A stretch of 64,000 bases of DNA from contig NZ_QFZQ01000001.1 in assembly GCF_003171675.1 (NCBI RefSeq), positions 744,001-808,000 of the forward strand, read 5' to 3'. Position 1 is the stretch's first letter. Each line of letters starts with the position of its first letter. A program made the translations under genes and the position numbers. The stretch is from Reichenbachiella versicolor. GTDB taxonomy: Bacteria > Bacteroidota > Bacteroidia > Cytophagales > Cyclobacteriaceae. Positions 32,388 through 40,638 of this stretch are shown here, one piece after another. The notes under the pieces were generated by a model. It was given only the letters and a program-made list of their open reading frames with translations, did not search any database and was not told where the DNA came from.

Positions 32388-32879
32388 ATGAATCAAAGTC
32401 TAGAACTGGTCAGTCGGGAAGTATATTCAAAATTAGGACTTCCAGTCTCTAACTATCAAAAAGAGTCCGAAAGCCAAGATTACCAAGCATGTAGGTTTCA
32501 GCTCAATGGAAGGAATGTCATTTGCAGAGATGCTAAAATCACTCCAAAGAAAGTGGGGCAGTTTGTGACGTTTTGGAAAAGAGAACAGGATGGTCCCATA
32601 GAACCATTTCAAGATTCTGACCCCTTCGATTACTTTATTGTCAATGTAAGCCAAGGTAATGAATACGGACAATTCGTATTTCCGAAATCTACCTTAGTTA
32701 ATAAAGGTTTGATTTCAACTATGATAAAAGAAGGGAAGCGAGGGTTTAGAGTATATCCATCGTGGGATGAAACGCAGAGTAAACAAGCGCAAAGGACTCA
32801 ACAATGGCAACTAAACTACTTTTATAAAATTGGTCAAAACACTGATTTCGACGCAGTATCTAAATTGTATAGTAGGTAA
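32388..32879 (+). CDS. MepB family protein
   Basis: 163 residues. The segment CRFQLNGRNVICRDAKITPKK, then VGQFVTFWKR and DPFDYFIVNV, together with GQFVFPKSTL and GKRGFRVYPSWD, is the conserved pattern of MepB. This short soluble family takes its name from the Staphylococcus mepRAB operon, where its function is unknown. No MATE pump or MarR regulator is adjacent here. Confidence 0.9.
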   Translation: MNQSLELVSREVYSKLGLPVSNYQKESESQDYQACRFQLNGRNVICRDAKITPKKVGQFVTFWKREQDGPIEPFQDSDPFDYFIVNVSQGNEYGQFVFPKSTLVNKGLISTMIKEGKRGFRVYPSWDETQSKQAQRTQQWQLNYFYKIGQNTDFDAVSKLYSR

Positions 32880-33194
32880 AAATGTTGTGTTAGTCCATTA
32901 TTTAGTGAAATATAGAGACTAACAATTTGACGATTTATTTACTTCACAAATAAAACCTCAGTTTTCAAACGTTTTTTGAACTATAACCGGATCGGTTACG
33001 TTAATCGTGCAAAATATGAGAGGAGTATTTCAATGGCAAGGTGATAACCTTTTGTGGTGATTCAGAGCCTCTATGGAATAGTGAGACAAAATCCCATAAT
33101 ATATTCCGCTTTCCAAGGTCGAAGAATTTTCCGTTTTGTGAATTGTGATACTATCTCAAATTGAACTTAATAACCCATAATTTTTTAATAAGGT
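32880..33194. other. Intergenic, 315 bases
   Basis: GTTAGTCC and GGACT/ACTAAC-like arms at 32889-32925 may form a weak hairpin behind mepB. Nothing else was recognised. Confidence 0.4.
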
Positions 33195-33959
33195 ATGAAT
33201 TACAAAATTTTAACCGCGTTCGTATTGAGTGGTTTCATGATGTCGTGTGGAGGAGGAAAACAAGCCAAGCAAGTCGAACAAAGTCTAGATACTGAAAAAG
33301 TAGAAAATGAGGCTGTGAATACGCTTAAATCTAAATTAGAAGAACGTAAATCGACTTTTAGTCTCAAGGCCGATGAGGACACTAAAAAGGTCTACAAGGA
33401 AGGTATAGAGTCAGTAGAAAAGAGTGGGATAGTCACTTCAGCCAAGCAGGTAGGGGATAAGGCGCCAGAGTTCACCTTGAACAATGCCCTCGGTGAGCCG
33501 GTTTCTTTATCAGAATATCTCAAGAAAGGTAAAGTAGTGCTTACCTGGTATAGAGGTAACTGGTGTCCATATTGTAATCTGACATTGCATGCACTGCAGG
33601 AAGAGTTGTCTAACTTCAAAGCAAACGGTGCAAACTTGATCGCTTTGACTCCAGAGCTACCAGATCAATCGATCACTACCAAAGAAAAGCACGAATTGCA
33701 GTTCGAGGTATTAAGTGATATTGGTAATACAGTAGCCAAAGAATATGGTATAGTATTTAAACTTACTGATGAAGTAACTAAAAGATACAATATGGCCTTT
33801 GAACTGAATAAGCATAACGGAGACGAATCAAACGAGCTTCCATTAGCAGCTACCTATATCATCAGCCAAAATGGAGAAATAGAATATGCTTTCTTAGATG
33901 CTGACTATAGAAATCGCGCAGAGCCTACAGAACTAACGAAATTCTTGGAGAAGAAATAA
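33195..33959 (+). CDS. AhpC/TSA-like thioredoxin-fold lipoprotein
   Basis: 254 residues. The lipobox MMSC puts the modified Cys at 18. A helical linker (25-80) leads to a peroxiredoxin-like domain: GDKAPEFTLNNALGEPV from 87, then WYRGNWCPYC with Cys124 and Cys127. The WCPYC motif combined with TWYRG marks the peroxiredoxin-like branch rather than true AhpC. It probably reduces peroxides or disulfides in the periplasm. It is a single gene with a strong terminator. Confidence 0.88.
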   Translation: MNYKILTAFVLSGFMMSCGGGKQAKQVEQSLDTEKVENEAVNTLKSKLEERKSTFSLKADEDTKKVYKEGIESVEKSGIVTSAKQVGDKAPEFTLNNALGEPVSLSEYLKKGKVVLTWYRGNWCPYCNLTLHALQEELSNFKANGANLIALTPELPDQSITTKEKHELQFEVLSDIGNTVAKEYGIVFKLTDEVTKRYNMAFELNKHNGDESNELPLAATYIISQNGEIEYAFLDADYRNRAEPTELTKFLEKK

Positions 33960-33985
33960 GTTATTTCTCAACACTTTCGAAAACC

Positions 33986-34031
33986 AAAAGCCGATCTGGT
34001 GCATAAACTATTGCATTGGATCGGCTTTTTA
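33986..34031 (+). terminator. Terminator of the thioredoxin-fold lipoprotein gene
   Basis: AAAAGCCGATC and GGTGCA pair with TGCAT and GATCGGCTTTTT around a short loop. Confidence 0.9.
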
Positions 34032-34238
34032 TTGTTAGTTGATAAACTGCTCTCAGTCGAGCTCTCTTGACAGGTTGAATCATTGCTAATCATGATGCAT
34101 GAAAGTCGTTTCTACCAGTCTGTATTCTATAAAGGTTTAGTTGATGAAATAGAAGTTGATTCTAAGTAATACTATATAGAAAAGCAGATTATCAAAGCGC
34201 GTATCATAGAAATGAAAGAGGTTCAGATATGAATGCTG

Positions 34239-34294
34239 AAAAAAAAGAGCAGCCACGAATGTGAACTGCTCCTTTATCTAATTAACCTAACCTG
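34239..34294 (-). ncRNA. Small RNA, array copy 1
   Basis: Promoter: TTG at 34326-34328, 20-base spacer, TAGCTTTG at 34298-34305 (minus strand). Conserved tail, then stem GAGCAG/CTGCTC closed by A-U at the second pair, then eight T. The start is estimated from the box. Confidence 0.75.
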
Positions 34295-34582
34295 ATGCAA
34301 AGCTAAAATGCCTCTCTGATACTTACAATGATTTTCTAAAAAAAAAACTCAACAAAATTTAACTCTTCGCTACAAAGTAAAGTATCAGTATAAGAAGCAG
34401 TTTTAGTCGTAGTAATATATACTAGGAGAGGGGAGTCACACGACTCGTTTGATAGAGCAGTCACGTTTCCGTTAGTCATCTTATGGAAGATTAATGAATG
34501 ATAATAAAGAGTAGTAAATGTACTGTTCTAGGAAATGAGAATTACTCAAAAGGTGTGTAATAGTTCTCTATTACTATATGCA

Positions 34583-34640
34583 CAAAAAAAATAGAGCAGT
34601 CACGAATGTGAGCTGCTCCATATCTAATTAACCTAACCTG
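34583..34640 (-). ncRNA. Small RNA, array copy 2
   Basis: Promoter: TTG at 34672-34674, 20-base spacer, TATCTTTA at 34644-34651. Hairpin GAGCAG/CTGCTC with the inner CAC-GTG pairs kept; T-run TATTTTTTTT. Confidence 0.75.
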
Positions 34641-34881
34641 ATGTAAAGATAGAATGCTTCTTTTACACTCACAACGGTTGTAATTGTTTTTTGTAAAATT
34701 TAATCAGCAGCGATAGCTAAGTGGTTTGGCTGAACTTTAGGCTAGTCAAGCAATATAATGTTGAAGGTACTTTTATGTACTTAGTAAAGGAGGCCTCACT
34801 ATTGGCTGAAATCCGAAATTGAATGGTAGTTGTTGATACTTTTAAGAGAATCGCCTTAAGTAAGGCTTTTATTATAGGTGC

Positions 34882-34938
34882 AAAAAAATAGAGCAGCCAC
34901 GAATGTGAACTGCTCCATTATCTAATTAACCTAACCTG
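34882..34938 (-). ncRNA. Small RNA, array copy 3
   Basis: Promoter: TTG at 34970-34972, 20-base spacer of unrelated sequence, TACCTTCG at 34942-34949. Hairpin GAGCAG/CTGCTC, then TATTTTTTT. Confidence 0.75.
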
Positions 34939-35076
34939 ATGCGAAGGTATTAAGATTTTCTTGTATTCCCAATGACTCGTATTGATTTTAGTAAAAAATA
35001 TTTCGTTTGTTGATCGTAATAGGTGTGATTTTGCCCGGAGAGGAGTTTGGTTTTGGTTTTGGTTTTGAAACAGTAT

Positions 35077-35131
35077 TAAAAAAAGTAGCAGCCACAAAGT
35101 GAACTGCCCAACTATCTAATTAATCTGATTT
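35077..35131 (-). ncRNA. Small RNA, array copy 4 (diverged)
   Basis: Promoter: TTG at 35163-35165, 20-base spacer, TAGCTTTG at 35135-35142. The tail has drifted (ATCAGATTAATTAGATA) and the apical loop is shortened to CAC-AAA-GTG on the plus strand, yet the stem and the T-run remain. This is the most divergent copy. Confidence 0.65.
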
Positions 35132-35292
35132 TTGCAAAGCTAAAGTTCTCTATAAATATACACAACGGTATTGTTAAATTATCTACTGTTCTATACTACA
35201 TGAAGATTGGAATTCAAATGCTAATTATTAGGGTGCTTTGTGGAGGAGAGGCTTAAAAAATGTTAGAGAATTACCTTGATGTATTATAGGTG

Positions 35293-35348
35293 AAAAAAAC
35301 AGAGCAGCCACGAATGTGAACTGCCCCATATCTAATTAACCTAACCTG
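35293..35348 (-). ncRNA. Small RNA, array copy 5
   Basis: Promoter: TTG at 35380-35382, 20-base spacer, TACCTTTG at 35352-35359. In the RNA the stem is GGGCAG/CUGCUC with G.U at the second pair; a T-run follows. Confidence 0.78.
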
Positions 35349-35507
35349 ATGCAAAGGTAAAATGTTGTTTTTACACTGACAACGGTTTTGTTCTTTTTTT
35401 AGTAAAAAATGTTAGTCTAAAACTGTACGATGAAGATTGGTGAATAGAGTGTCTATATATGAACACTATTGCTATGAGAATGGCTTTTTAATAGTCACAG
35501 CCTTGAT

Positions 35508-35564
35508 AAAAAAAATAGAGCAGCCACGAATGTGAACTGCCCCATATCTAATTAACCTAACCTG
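35508..35564 (-). ncRNA. Small RNA, array copy 6
   Basis: Promoter: TTG at 35596-35598, 20-base spacer, TACCTTTG at 35568-35575. Stem with G.U at the second pair; T-run TATTTTTTTT. Confidence 0.78.
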
Positions 35565-35723
35565 ATGCAAAGGTAGAGTGATGTTTTTACACTAACAACG
35601 GTTTTGTGATTTTTTAGTGAAAATAAATGGTTTAAAAAACCTGATATGATGGCTGATAAATGAGTGTCTAAATGGAGATGCACTTGTTAAGAAGTGAGCT
35701 TAAAGTCAGTCCTGAGATATTTG

Positions 35724-35781
35724 TAAAACAAAAGAGCAGCCACGAATGTGAACTGCCCCTTTATCTAATTAACCTAACCTG
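35724..35781 (-). ncRNA. Small RNA, array copy 7
   Basis: Promoter: TTG at 35813-35815, 20-base spacer, TAACTTCG at 35785-35792. Stem with G.U at the second pair; T-run interrupted once (TTTTGTTTT). The leader just after it shares about 40 bases with copy 8. Confidence 0.75.
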
Positions 35782-35939
35782 ATGCGAAGTTAAAATGATG
35801 TTTTTACACTAACAACGGTTTTGTTCTTTTTTAGTGAAAATAAATATGCTAAAAATCTATGGAAATGGTTAGAGAGTAATCGCCTAAATCAAAGACGTAA
35901 TTGAAGGGGGGAAGCTTAAAGTCAGTCCTGAGATATTTG

Positions 35940-35997
35940 AAAAACAAAAGGGCAGCCACGAATGTGAACTGCCCCTTTATCTAATTAACCTAACCTG
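35940..35997 (-). ncRNA. Small RNA, array copy 8
   Basis: Promoter: TATCTTCG at 36001-36008, with TTG at 36027-36029 after only 18 bases. The stem is GGGCAG/CTGCCC, a full G-C at the pair that is A-U or G.U in other copies. T-run TTTTGTTTTT. Confidence 0.75.
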
Positions 35998-36029
35998 ATG
36001 CGAAGATAAAGTGTTGCTTTATATTTCAA

Positions 36030-36564
36030 TAGCTATTTGAAATATTTTTGCAAAAATTATATTTCGAATGGTATGGTTTCAGGTGAAAACCGACTTCATT
36101 TTAAGTCTTACTCCAATTTTCTTCAATTTTTTTTGTTCGAGTCTCTACTCTGATCCTTTCTAGGAAAAGTGCTCTTTTTCAGGGAGTTATTTATTACGAA
36201 TCATCTACAATTTGACATTGCACATCATTTAATCTAATGGTTAAGGAGTATTCGTTGATTGTAAAACTCATTTATGGTGTTAGAAGATCTTATTCTACAC
36301 TTAATAGTTGTTCGAAACAGTTTTTGTTTGACTCGGTCTTATTTCATGAAAATATGTGTGATTAATGTAGAAAAATATAGTAGGAAATAGGTGGAGGGAT
36401 AATAATGCGGATATGCTCATGTGATAGGGCAAAACCTGTGTAAATACCGATTAAATCAAGAGAGTAGTAGTAGTTAACGGGCAAAGAATAGCCAACTCTT
36501 TTAGTTTTAACTCTAAGAAAGTCACCTAGGTAGGTGATGGTATTTACAAATAATCATTATTATC
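36030..36564. other. Intergenic, about 530 bases, no gene seen
   Basis: AT-rich spacer between the small-RNA array and a rightward lipoprotein gene. The only clear structure is the palindrome TCACCTAGGTAGGTGA at 36522-36537, about 30 bases before the next start codon, which could be an operator or attenuator. Confidence 0.5.
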
Positions 36565-36723
36565 ATGAAAACTTTTTTTAAATTGTTCGCAGTATTAGTT
36601 TTTCCATTTATCTGTAGCTCTTGTGCTGAAGATGAAATGCCTGTAAAGGAAGAAAAACAAAACCAAGAGGTTACTAGCCCAGAATCAGGTAGAGGAGGGG
36701 GATTGCCAGATAGTGGTATATAA
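36565..36723 (+). CDS. Very small lipoprotein
   Basis: 52 residues: a basic start (MKTFFKLF), a hydrophobic stretch, the lipobox ICSSC with the modified Cys near 20, then a hydrophilic tail of about 32 residues ending in a Gly-rich turn (GRGGGLPDSGI). After processing it would be a 33-residue lipopeptide. The good signal peptide, the ATG and a dedicated terminator 24 bases downstream support a real gene. No function can be assigned. Confidence 0.75.
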   Translation: MKTFFKLFAVLVFPFICSSCAEDEMPVKEEKQNQEVTSPESGRGGGLPDSGI

Positions 36724-36746
36724 TCCAGATAGAAAGTTTAAAGAGT

Positions 36747-36779
36747 ACTGGAAGAAATAAAGAGTTTCTTCCAGTTTTA
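36747..36779 (+). terminator. Terminator between the small lipoprotein and TPR genes
   Basis: ACTGGAAGAAA at 36747-36757 pairs perfectly with TTTCTTCCAGT at 36765-36775, then TTTAG. The T-run is short. Confidence 0.7.
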
Positions 36780-36804
36780 GATTGAGATATAAAAGATTGG
36801 TCAA

Positions 36805-38061
36805 ATGGGTCTAAAGTGGTTGACAATTTACATAATTATGTTTGCTAATATTTTATCAGTTCAAGCTGACTCTTCTTATTTTCAAAAGTTAATAAGTGAG
36901 GCTGAAGATAAAGATGTAGCGGAAATTTCGATAAAACTATTAGATGAGTATTTGTCTCAATCCCAGAATACAAATCTTAAGGAGCTTGCTGAGTTTAATT
37001 TTTTAATAGCAAAGCAGTTTTATAGGCAGAAAGAATATTTAGAAAGTTTGTCTTTTCTTCTCAAGTCAAGAGAGCAGGTTATAAAACATGGAGACCTTCG
37101 AAAACTTGAATGTGAAATAATTTATCAGTCTGCTTTGATCAATTATTTCATGAACAATTTTACAGAAGCGCAAAAACAGTTTGAGCTTGCATTATTGATT
37201 GCCAAGGAATTAAATGAAACTCGTAAAGTGATTTCATGTGTTTTTAATATTGGTTTAGCCTTCCGTAATCAAGGGAAATATGAAGCTTCGACTGAGAAGT
37301 TTTTTGAATGTCTGGAATTAGCCAAGAAGAATAATATGAGTGAAAAAATTTCTTCTTGTTTGAACGAATTAGGCTGGAATAGTGAAGATATAGGTGATTT
37401 AGAAATGGCTTCAAGGTTGTATTATGAATCAGGACAAGTTTCAGGAATCAGTCAAGAGTCTATAGCGATATCTGAATTAAATCTGGGTCATGTTAATTTG
37501 GTTCAAAATAATTACAGGAGAGCAATAGTATTGTTATTACAAGCAGAAAAGCGAATTAATGAAAATTACCTTTTTACTTATGTACCAATATTAAATAGTT
37601 TGGGTAGAAGCTATTACCATTTAAAATTGTATGATTCTGCTCTATTTCATCTCAATAAAGCATTTCACCTTAATCTTCCAGACTCTTCGAATATGGCCTA
37701 TCATCCTGCAGAGTTGAGAGAGTCTTATCAGTATCTAAGGTTGGTAGCCGAAGCAAAGGAAGGGAAGTATTTATTGACAGATCTAGGCGTGGTAGAAAAA
37801 ATGGCCGAGTATAATAGTAATCTGATGGTCAATTTGAATGATGTTGAAAAAGCTAATGCTCAGCTGATGATTCAGGACTATGAAAATGGACTGATGAATG
37901 AAAAACTTGAAAGCAATTATCTCATTTGGGTTGCCATTGCCTCTGTATTAGTGATTGCTATGTTGATTTGGGGTGTTGTGGTATACTATGCTAGAAAAAG
38001 AAAGAGAGACAGCTACAAGTCTCTACTAGATGAGATAGACCAATCATTAATCAATCATTAA
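36805..38061 (+). CDS. TPR membrane protein, copy 1
   Basis: 418 residues. A signal peptide (to about residue 22, VQAD) is followed by six or more tetratricopeptide-like helix pairs (about 30-300), including SGQVSGISQESIAISELN. A short coiled segment leads to one membrane helix near 378-400 and a basic cytoplasmic tail of only about 25 residues. In this phylum the same layout normally ends in a LuxR HTH or histidine kinase; here there is no output domain. It is closely related to the next gene, 9 bases or more downstream, so this is a tandem duplication. Confidence 0.85.
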   Translation: MGLKWLTIYIIMFANILSVQADSSYFQKLISEAEDKDVAEISIKLLDEYLSQSQNTNLKELAEFNFLIAKQFYRQKEYLESLSFLLKSREQVIKHGDLRKLECEIIYQSALINYFMNNFTEAQKQFELALLIAKELNETRKVISCVFNIGLAFRNQGKYEASTEKFFECLELAKKNNMSEKISSCLNELGWNSEDIGDLEMASRLYYESGQVSGISQESIAISELNLGHVNLVQNNYRRAIVLLLQAEKRINENYLFTYVPILNSLGRSYYHLKLYDSALFHLNKAFHLNLPDSSNMAYHPAELRESYQYLRLVAEAKEGKYLLTDLGVVEKMAEYNSNLMVNLNDVEKANAQLMIQDYENGLMNEKLESNYLIWVAIASVLVIAMLIWGVVVYYARKRKRDSYKSLLDEIDQSLINH

Positions 38062-38133
38062 GGTATTAAGTTGTACTCCTTACTTTCTGATTGTTTTACT
38101 AACTTAAAATTGTTGAGAAATAAGACCAATACA

Positions 38134-39372
38134 ATGAGCCTAAAACTATCAGTCTTTTGGCTATTTATTTTTACTAGTACTTTTCTTGCCAAAGCAGATC
38201 TTGACTTATCCAATTTACAAAAACTCAAAGTAGAAGCGGAAGCATTAGATTCTGCTGATCTATCGATTCAATTATTGGATGAATATCTTTCTGAAAATGG
38301 CAATGTGAACAAAGCTGAGCTTGCAGAGTTTTATTTTTTAGTAGGAAACCAATATTACGAACTTAGGGAATATATGAAAAGCCTGTCTTTTCTACTCAAA
38401 TCAAAGGAACTAGTTCTAGAGGATAGAAGCCTTCGGGAATTAGAATTTGAGATAGTTCAGAAGTCTGCTTTAATCCATTTTTTTTTAAACAGTTTTGATG
38501 AAGCTAATAATGAATTTAAAGAAGCTTTGGTAATAGCGGAAGATTTGGGGATGACACCTCAAAAGCTTAACTGTATTTACAATATAGCCTTATCGTTTAG
38601 AAAACAAGGAGATTATGGTGCTTCCACGGAAATGTTTTTGAAATGTCTAGAATTGGCTAAAAGTAATGGGATGAGCGAAATGGTTTCGTCTTCATTGTGT
38701 GAGCTTGGATGGAATAGTGAGGATTTAGGAGATTTGGATGAGGCTGCCAGATTATATTATGAATCCGGACAGGTGTCAGGAATAGGAGAGGAGTCTATTG
38801 CAATATCAGAGCTGAATGTCGGTCTTATTTATATGAAGCAGAAGCGATATGACAAGGCTCTAAGTTTAATTCGCAGTGCTGAAAGGCGTATGAATGAGGA
38901 TTACCTTATGACTTATATTCCCATATTATATAGTTTGGGAGAAATATATTATCATTTGAAGTCGTATGATTCTGCATTAGTATATCTAAATAAGGGGTTT
39001 AATCTTAATTTCAATCCTTCAGGTCAACCTCATCATCCAGCAGAATTGAAGGAGTCTTTTGAATACCTCAAGCTGGTGGCTGTAGCCAAAAATGATAGCG
39101 ATCTATTAGAGGATCTTGGTATAATAGAAAAAATGGCCCAGAACAATTCTGAACTGGAAAATAGTAATGTCAAATTGATGGTGAAAGACTTTGAGATAGG
39201 CCTTCAGAATCAAAAGCTTGAAAAAGAATATTTGATTTGGGTGATATCTGCGAGTATGTTGATGATCGCTATTATTTCATTAGTCAGTTGGCTATACTAT
39301 TCTCGTCAAAAGAAAAGAAATAAATACAAAACTTTTATCAAGGAACTGGATCAGACCTTGGTCAATCCATGA
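38134..39372 (+). CDS. TPR membrane protein, copy 2
   Basis: 412 residues from the ATG at 38134, which gives a clean signal peptide (MSLKLSVFWLFIFTSTFLAK); the frame is open from a TTG at 38071. It matches copy 1 along its whole length: SGQVSGIGEESIAISELN, LNSLG/LYSLG-type helices, and the same C-terminal helix and short tail (KYKTFIKELDQTLVNP against SYKSLLDEIDQSLINH). The last 11 bases overlap the 3' end of the convergent HTH gene. It may be a signalling receptor that passes its state to another protein through the membrane helix. Confidence 0.85.
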   Translation: MSLKLSVFWLFIFTSTFLAKADLDLSNLQKLKVEAEALDSADLSIQLLDEYLSENGNVNKAELAEFYFLVGNQYYELREYMKSLSFLLKSKELVLEDRSLRELEFEIVQKSALIHFFLNSFDEANNEFKEALVIAEDLGMTPQKLNCIYNIALSFRKQGDYGASTEMFLKCLELAKSNGMSEMVSSSLCELGWNSEDLGDLDEAARLYYESGQVSGIGEESIAISELNVGLIYMKQKRYDKALSLIRSAERRMNEDYLMTYIPILYSLGEIYYHLKSYDSALVYLNKGFNLNFNPSGQPHHPAELKESFEYLKLVAVAKNDSDLLEDLGIIEKMAQNNSELENSNVKLMVKDFEIGLQNQKLEKEYLIWVISASMLMIAIISLVSWLYYSRQKKRNKYKTFIKELDQTLVNP

Positions 39373-39841
39373 TATTGAGGTCTTTTCTGACTTTGGTACG
39401 TAACTTCTCATAGGCTGTCATAGCCGATATTCTACTATCTTGTTGCTCAGCTATCTGTTGATACAGCCCTGCCACCATCGAGTTGATTTTACTAATTATT
39501 TCCGTTGGGAATACTCTGAGCTTTTGAAGCTCTTGCATGTATTTGATGATCGATGTTTCATCCTGATGGTCAGTAGAATCTAAAAATGTCTGTAGAGCAT
39601 CATTGTCGAACTCAGACTTGCTTTCGCCTAAGATCATCGTGCCTTCTCCAGTAATTAACCATCTCAGGTTGATTTCAGGGTATTTGGCTACTGCATTTTG
39701 AAGAATTTTAGGACCTATTTCTGACTCACGCCTTATTTGTGCCTTTAGATATCCAGGTTTCACTCCAATATCGGATTCAAAAGCACTGTTTTTTAGTCCT
39801 TTTGAGTCAGCAAATTCCAGTAATCTAGAGGCAATACTCAT
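39362..39841 (-). CDS. Phage-repressor-like HTH protein
   Basis: 159 residues. The N-terminal 65 residues form a CI-type HTH: ASRLLEFADSKGLKNSAFES, then the turn GVKPGYLKAQ, and the LRWLITGEGTM segment that closes this domain in many repressor-like regulators of Bacteroidota. The remaining 90 residues are helical, without an S24 peptidase domain, so it is not a LexA/CI autoprotease. It is divergent from a 104-codon gene across a 160-base AT-rich gap, its probable operator region. It overlaps the TPR gene by 11 bases at the 3' end. Confidence 0.8.
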   Translation of the reverse strand: MSIASRLLEFADSKGLKNSAFESDIGVKPGYLKAQIRRESEIGPKILQNAVAKYPEINLRWLITGEGTMILGESKSEFDNDALQTFLDSTDHQDETSIIKYMQELQKLRVFPTEIISKINSMVAGLYQQIAEQQDSRISAMTAYEKLRTKVRKDLNIMD

Positions 39842-39999
39842 TTATTGAGATTTATTTCGTTCAAATGAACTTTATTTTCGTTCAATTGGGTTATTTTTGT
39901 TAGCGTAAATACGAAGGTATTCACACAAATATAGTTCTAGACTGATAATTGTTTCAATATTCGGTCAATTGATCTAAAACAAAATGAAAAGTTTTCTGA

Positions 40000-40314
40000 A
40001 TGGATAGGAATAGCCTCAGTTTAATGCTTCAAGAACATACTAGACTTTCTCATGAGATTAATAGATATGTTTCTAAGGGCAGCGAGAGTACTTATTTAGA
40101 CGAACTATGTGAAATATACACTGTTCAGGAGCGTGAGCTATTGGCGATGGTTCCATCAGGACTGGAAAGTGAAATTTCTAATGCATTGAATATAAAGGTT
40201 GTTTATAAGGATATGACCCCACTATTCATTCATATGGTAAAATATAGTGACTTGGACTCTAAGAATATTTTAGTCCGTCACGAGTCGGATAGAGATTATC
40301 CGAGAAATAAATAA
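40000..40314 (+). CDS. Hypothetical protein divergent from the HTH gene
   Basis: 104 residues with an ATG start, soluble, mixed charge. N-terminal helices (SLMLQEHTRLSHEINRYV) are followed by a strand-rich part (NIKVVYKDMTPLFIHMV). I recognise no domain. It starts 160 bases from the divergent repressor-like gene and may be its target. Confidence 0.6.
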   Translation: MDRNSLSLMLQEHTRLSHEINRYVSKGSESTYLDELCEIYTVQERELLAMVPSGLESEISNALNIKVVYKDMTPLFIHMVKYSDLDSKNILVRHESDRDYPRNK

Positions 40315-40420
40315 AAATACCTTTCTAGCTTTTATAGATAAGCAAGAGGGGCAGCAGGATCAACCTAATTACACGAAACGGATCCAGCAGCATTACAAGG
40401 TGAAGTCTAGGTTAAAATTT

Positions 40421-40451
40421 GAGACCCGGTCTGTTAATCAGACCGGATCTC
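40421..40451. other. Intergenic hairpin
   Basis: GAGACCCGGTCTG and CAGACCGGATCTC form a 13-bp stem with one mismatch around TTAAT. No T-run follows on the plus strand (AGGCCTAA). It may terminate the 104-codon gene or protect the end of the sensor mRNA. The surrounding gap 40315-40638 holds no gene. Confidence 0.6.
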
Positions 40452-40638
40452 AGGCCTAATTTCCAGAGTTAAGTCTGCTTATCTACCCTAACTAAGTCTA
40501 ACCAAGCTTTCAACTACATTTTCTATTTACCCCGCTTGATGAATTGGAAATGCTGTTTCCAGTCGAAAAAGATTGTTAGAACTCCTTTATTTATTGTTTT
40601 TAGCCCTTCTTATAGTTTCGTGAGTAACGCCAACTAGA

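Larger units (their letters stand above)
34239..36029 (-). repeat. Tandem array of eight small-RNA units
   Basis: Eight units, all read on the minus strand, share the order TTG, 20-base spacer (18 in the last), TAnnTTYR box, CATC, a conserved 19-base tail (AGGTTAGGTTAATTAGATA), a GC-rich hairpin and a T-run. Spacers between units differ greatly in sequence. The boxes begin (plus coordinates) at 34298, 34644, 34942, 35135, 35352, 35568, 35785 and 36001, so the last five are 216-217 bases apart. No open frame fits. The array is flanked by rightward genes and has no obvious protein partner. Confidence 0.9.

Noticed and set aside
34239-36029. CRISPR array
   Set aside because: Repeats are about 100 bases with spacers of 90-250 bases, contain promoters and terminators, and no cas gene is near.
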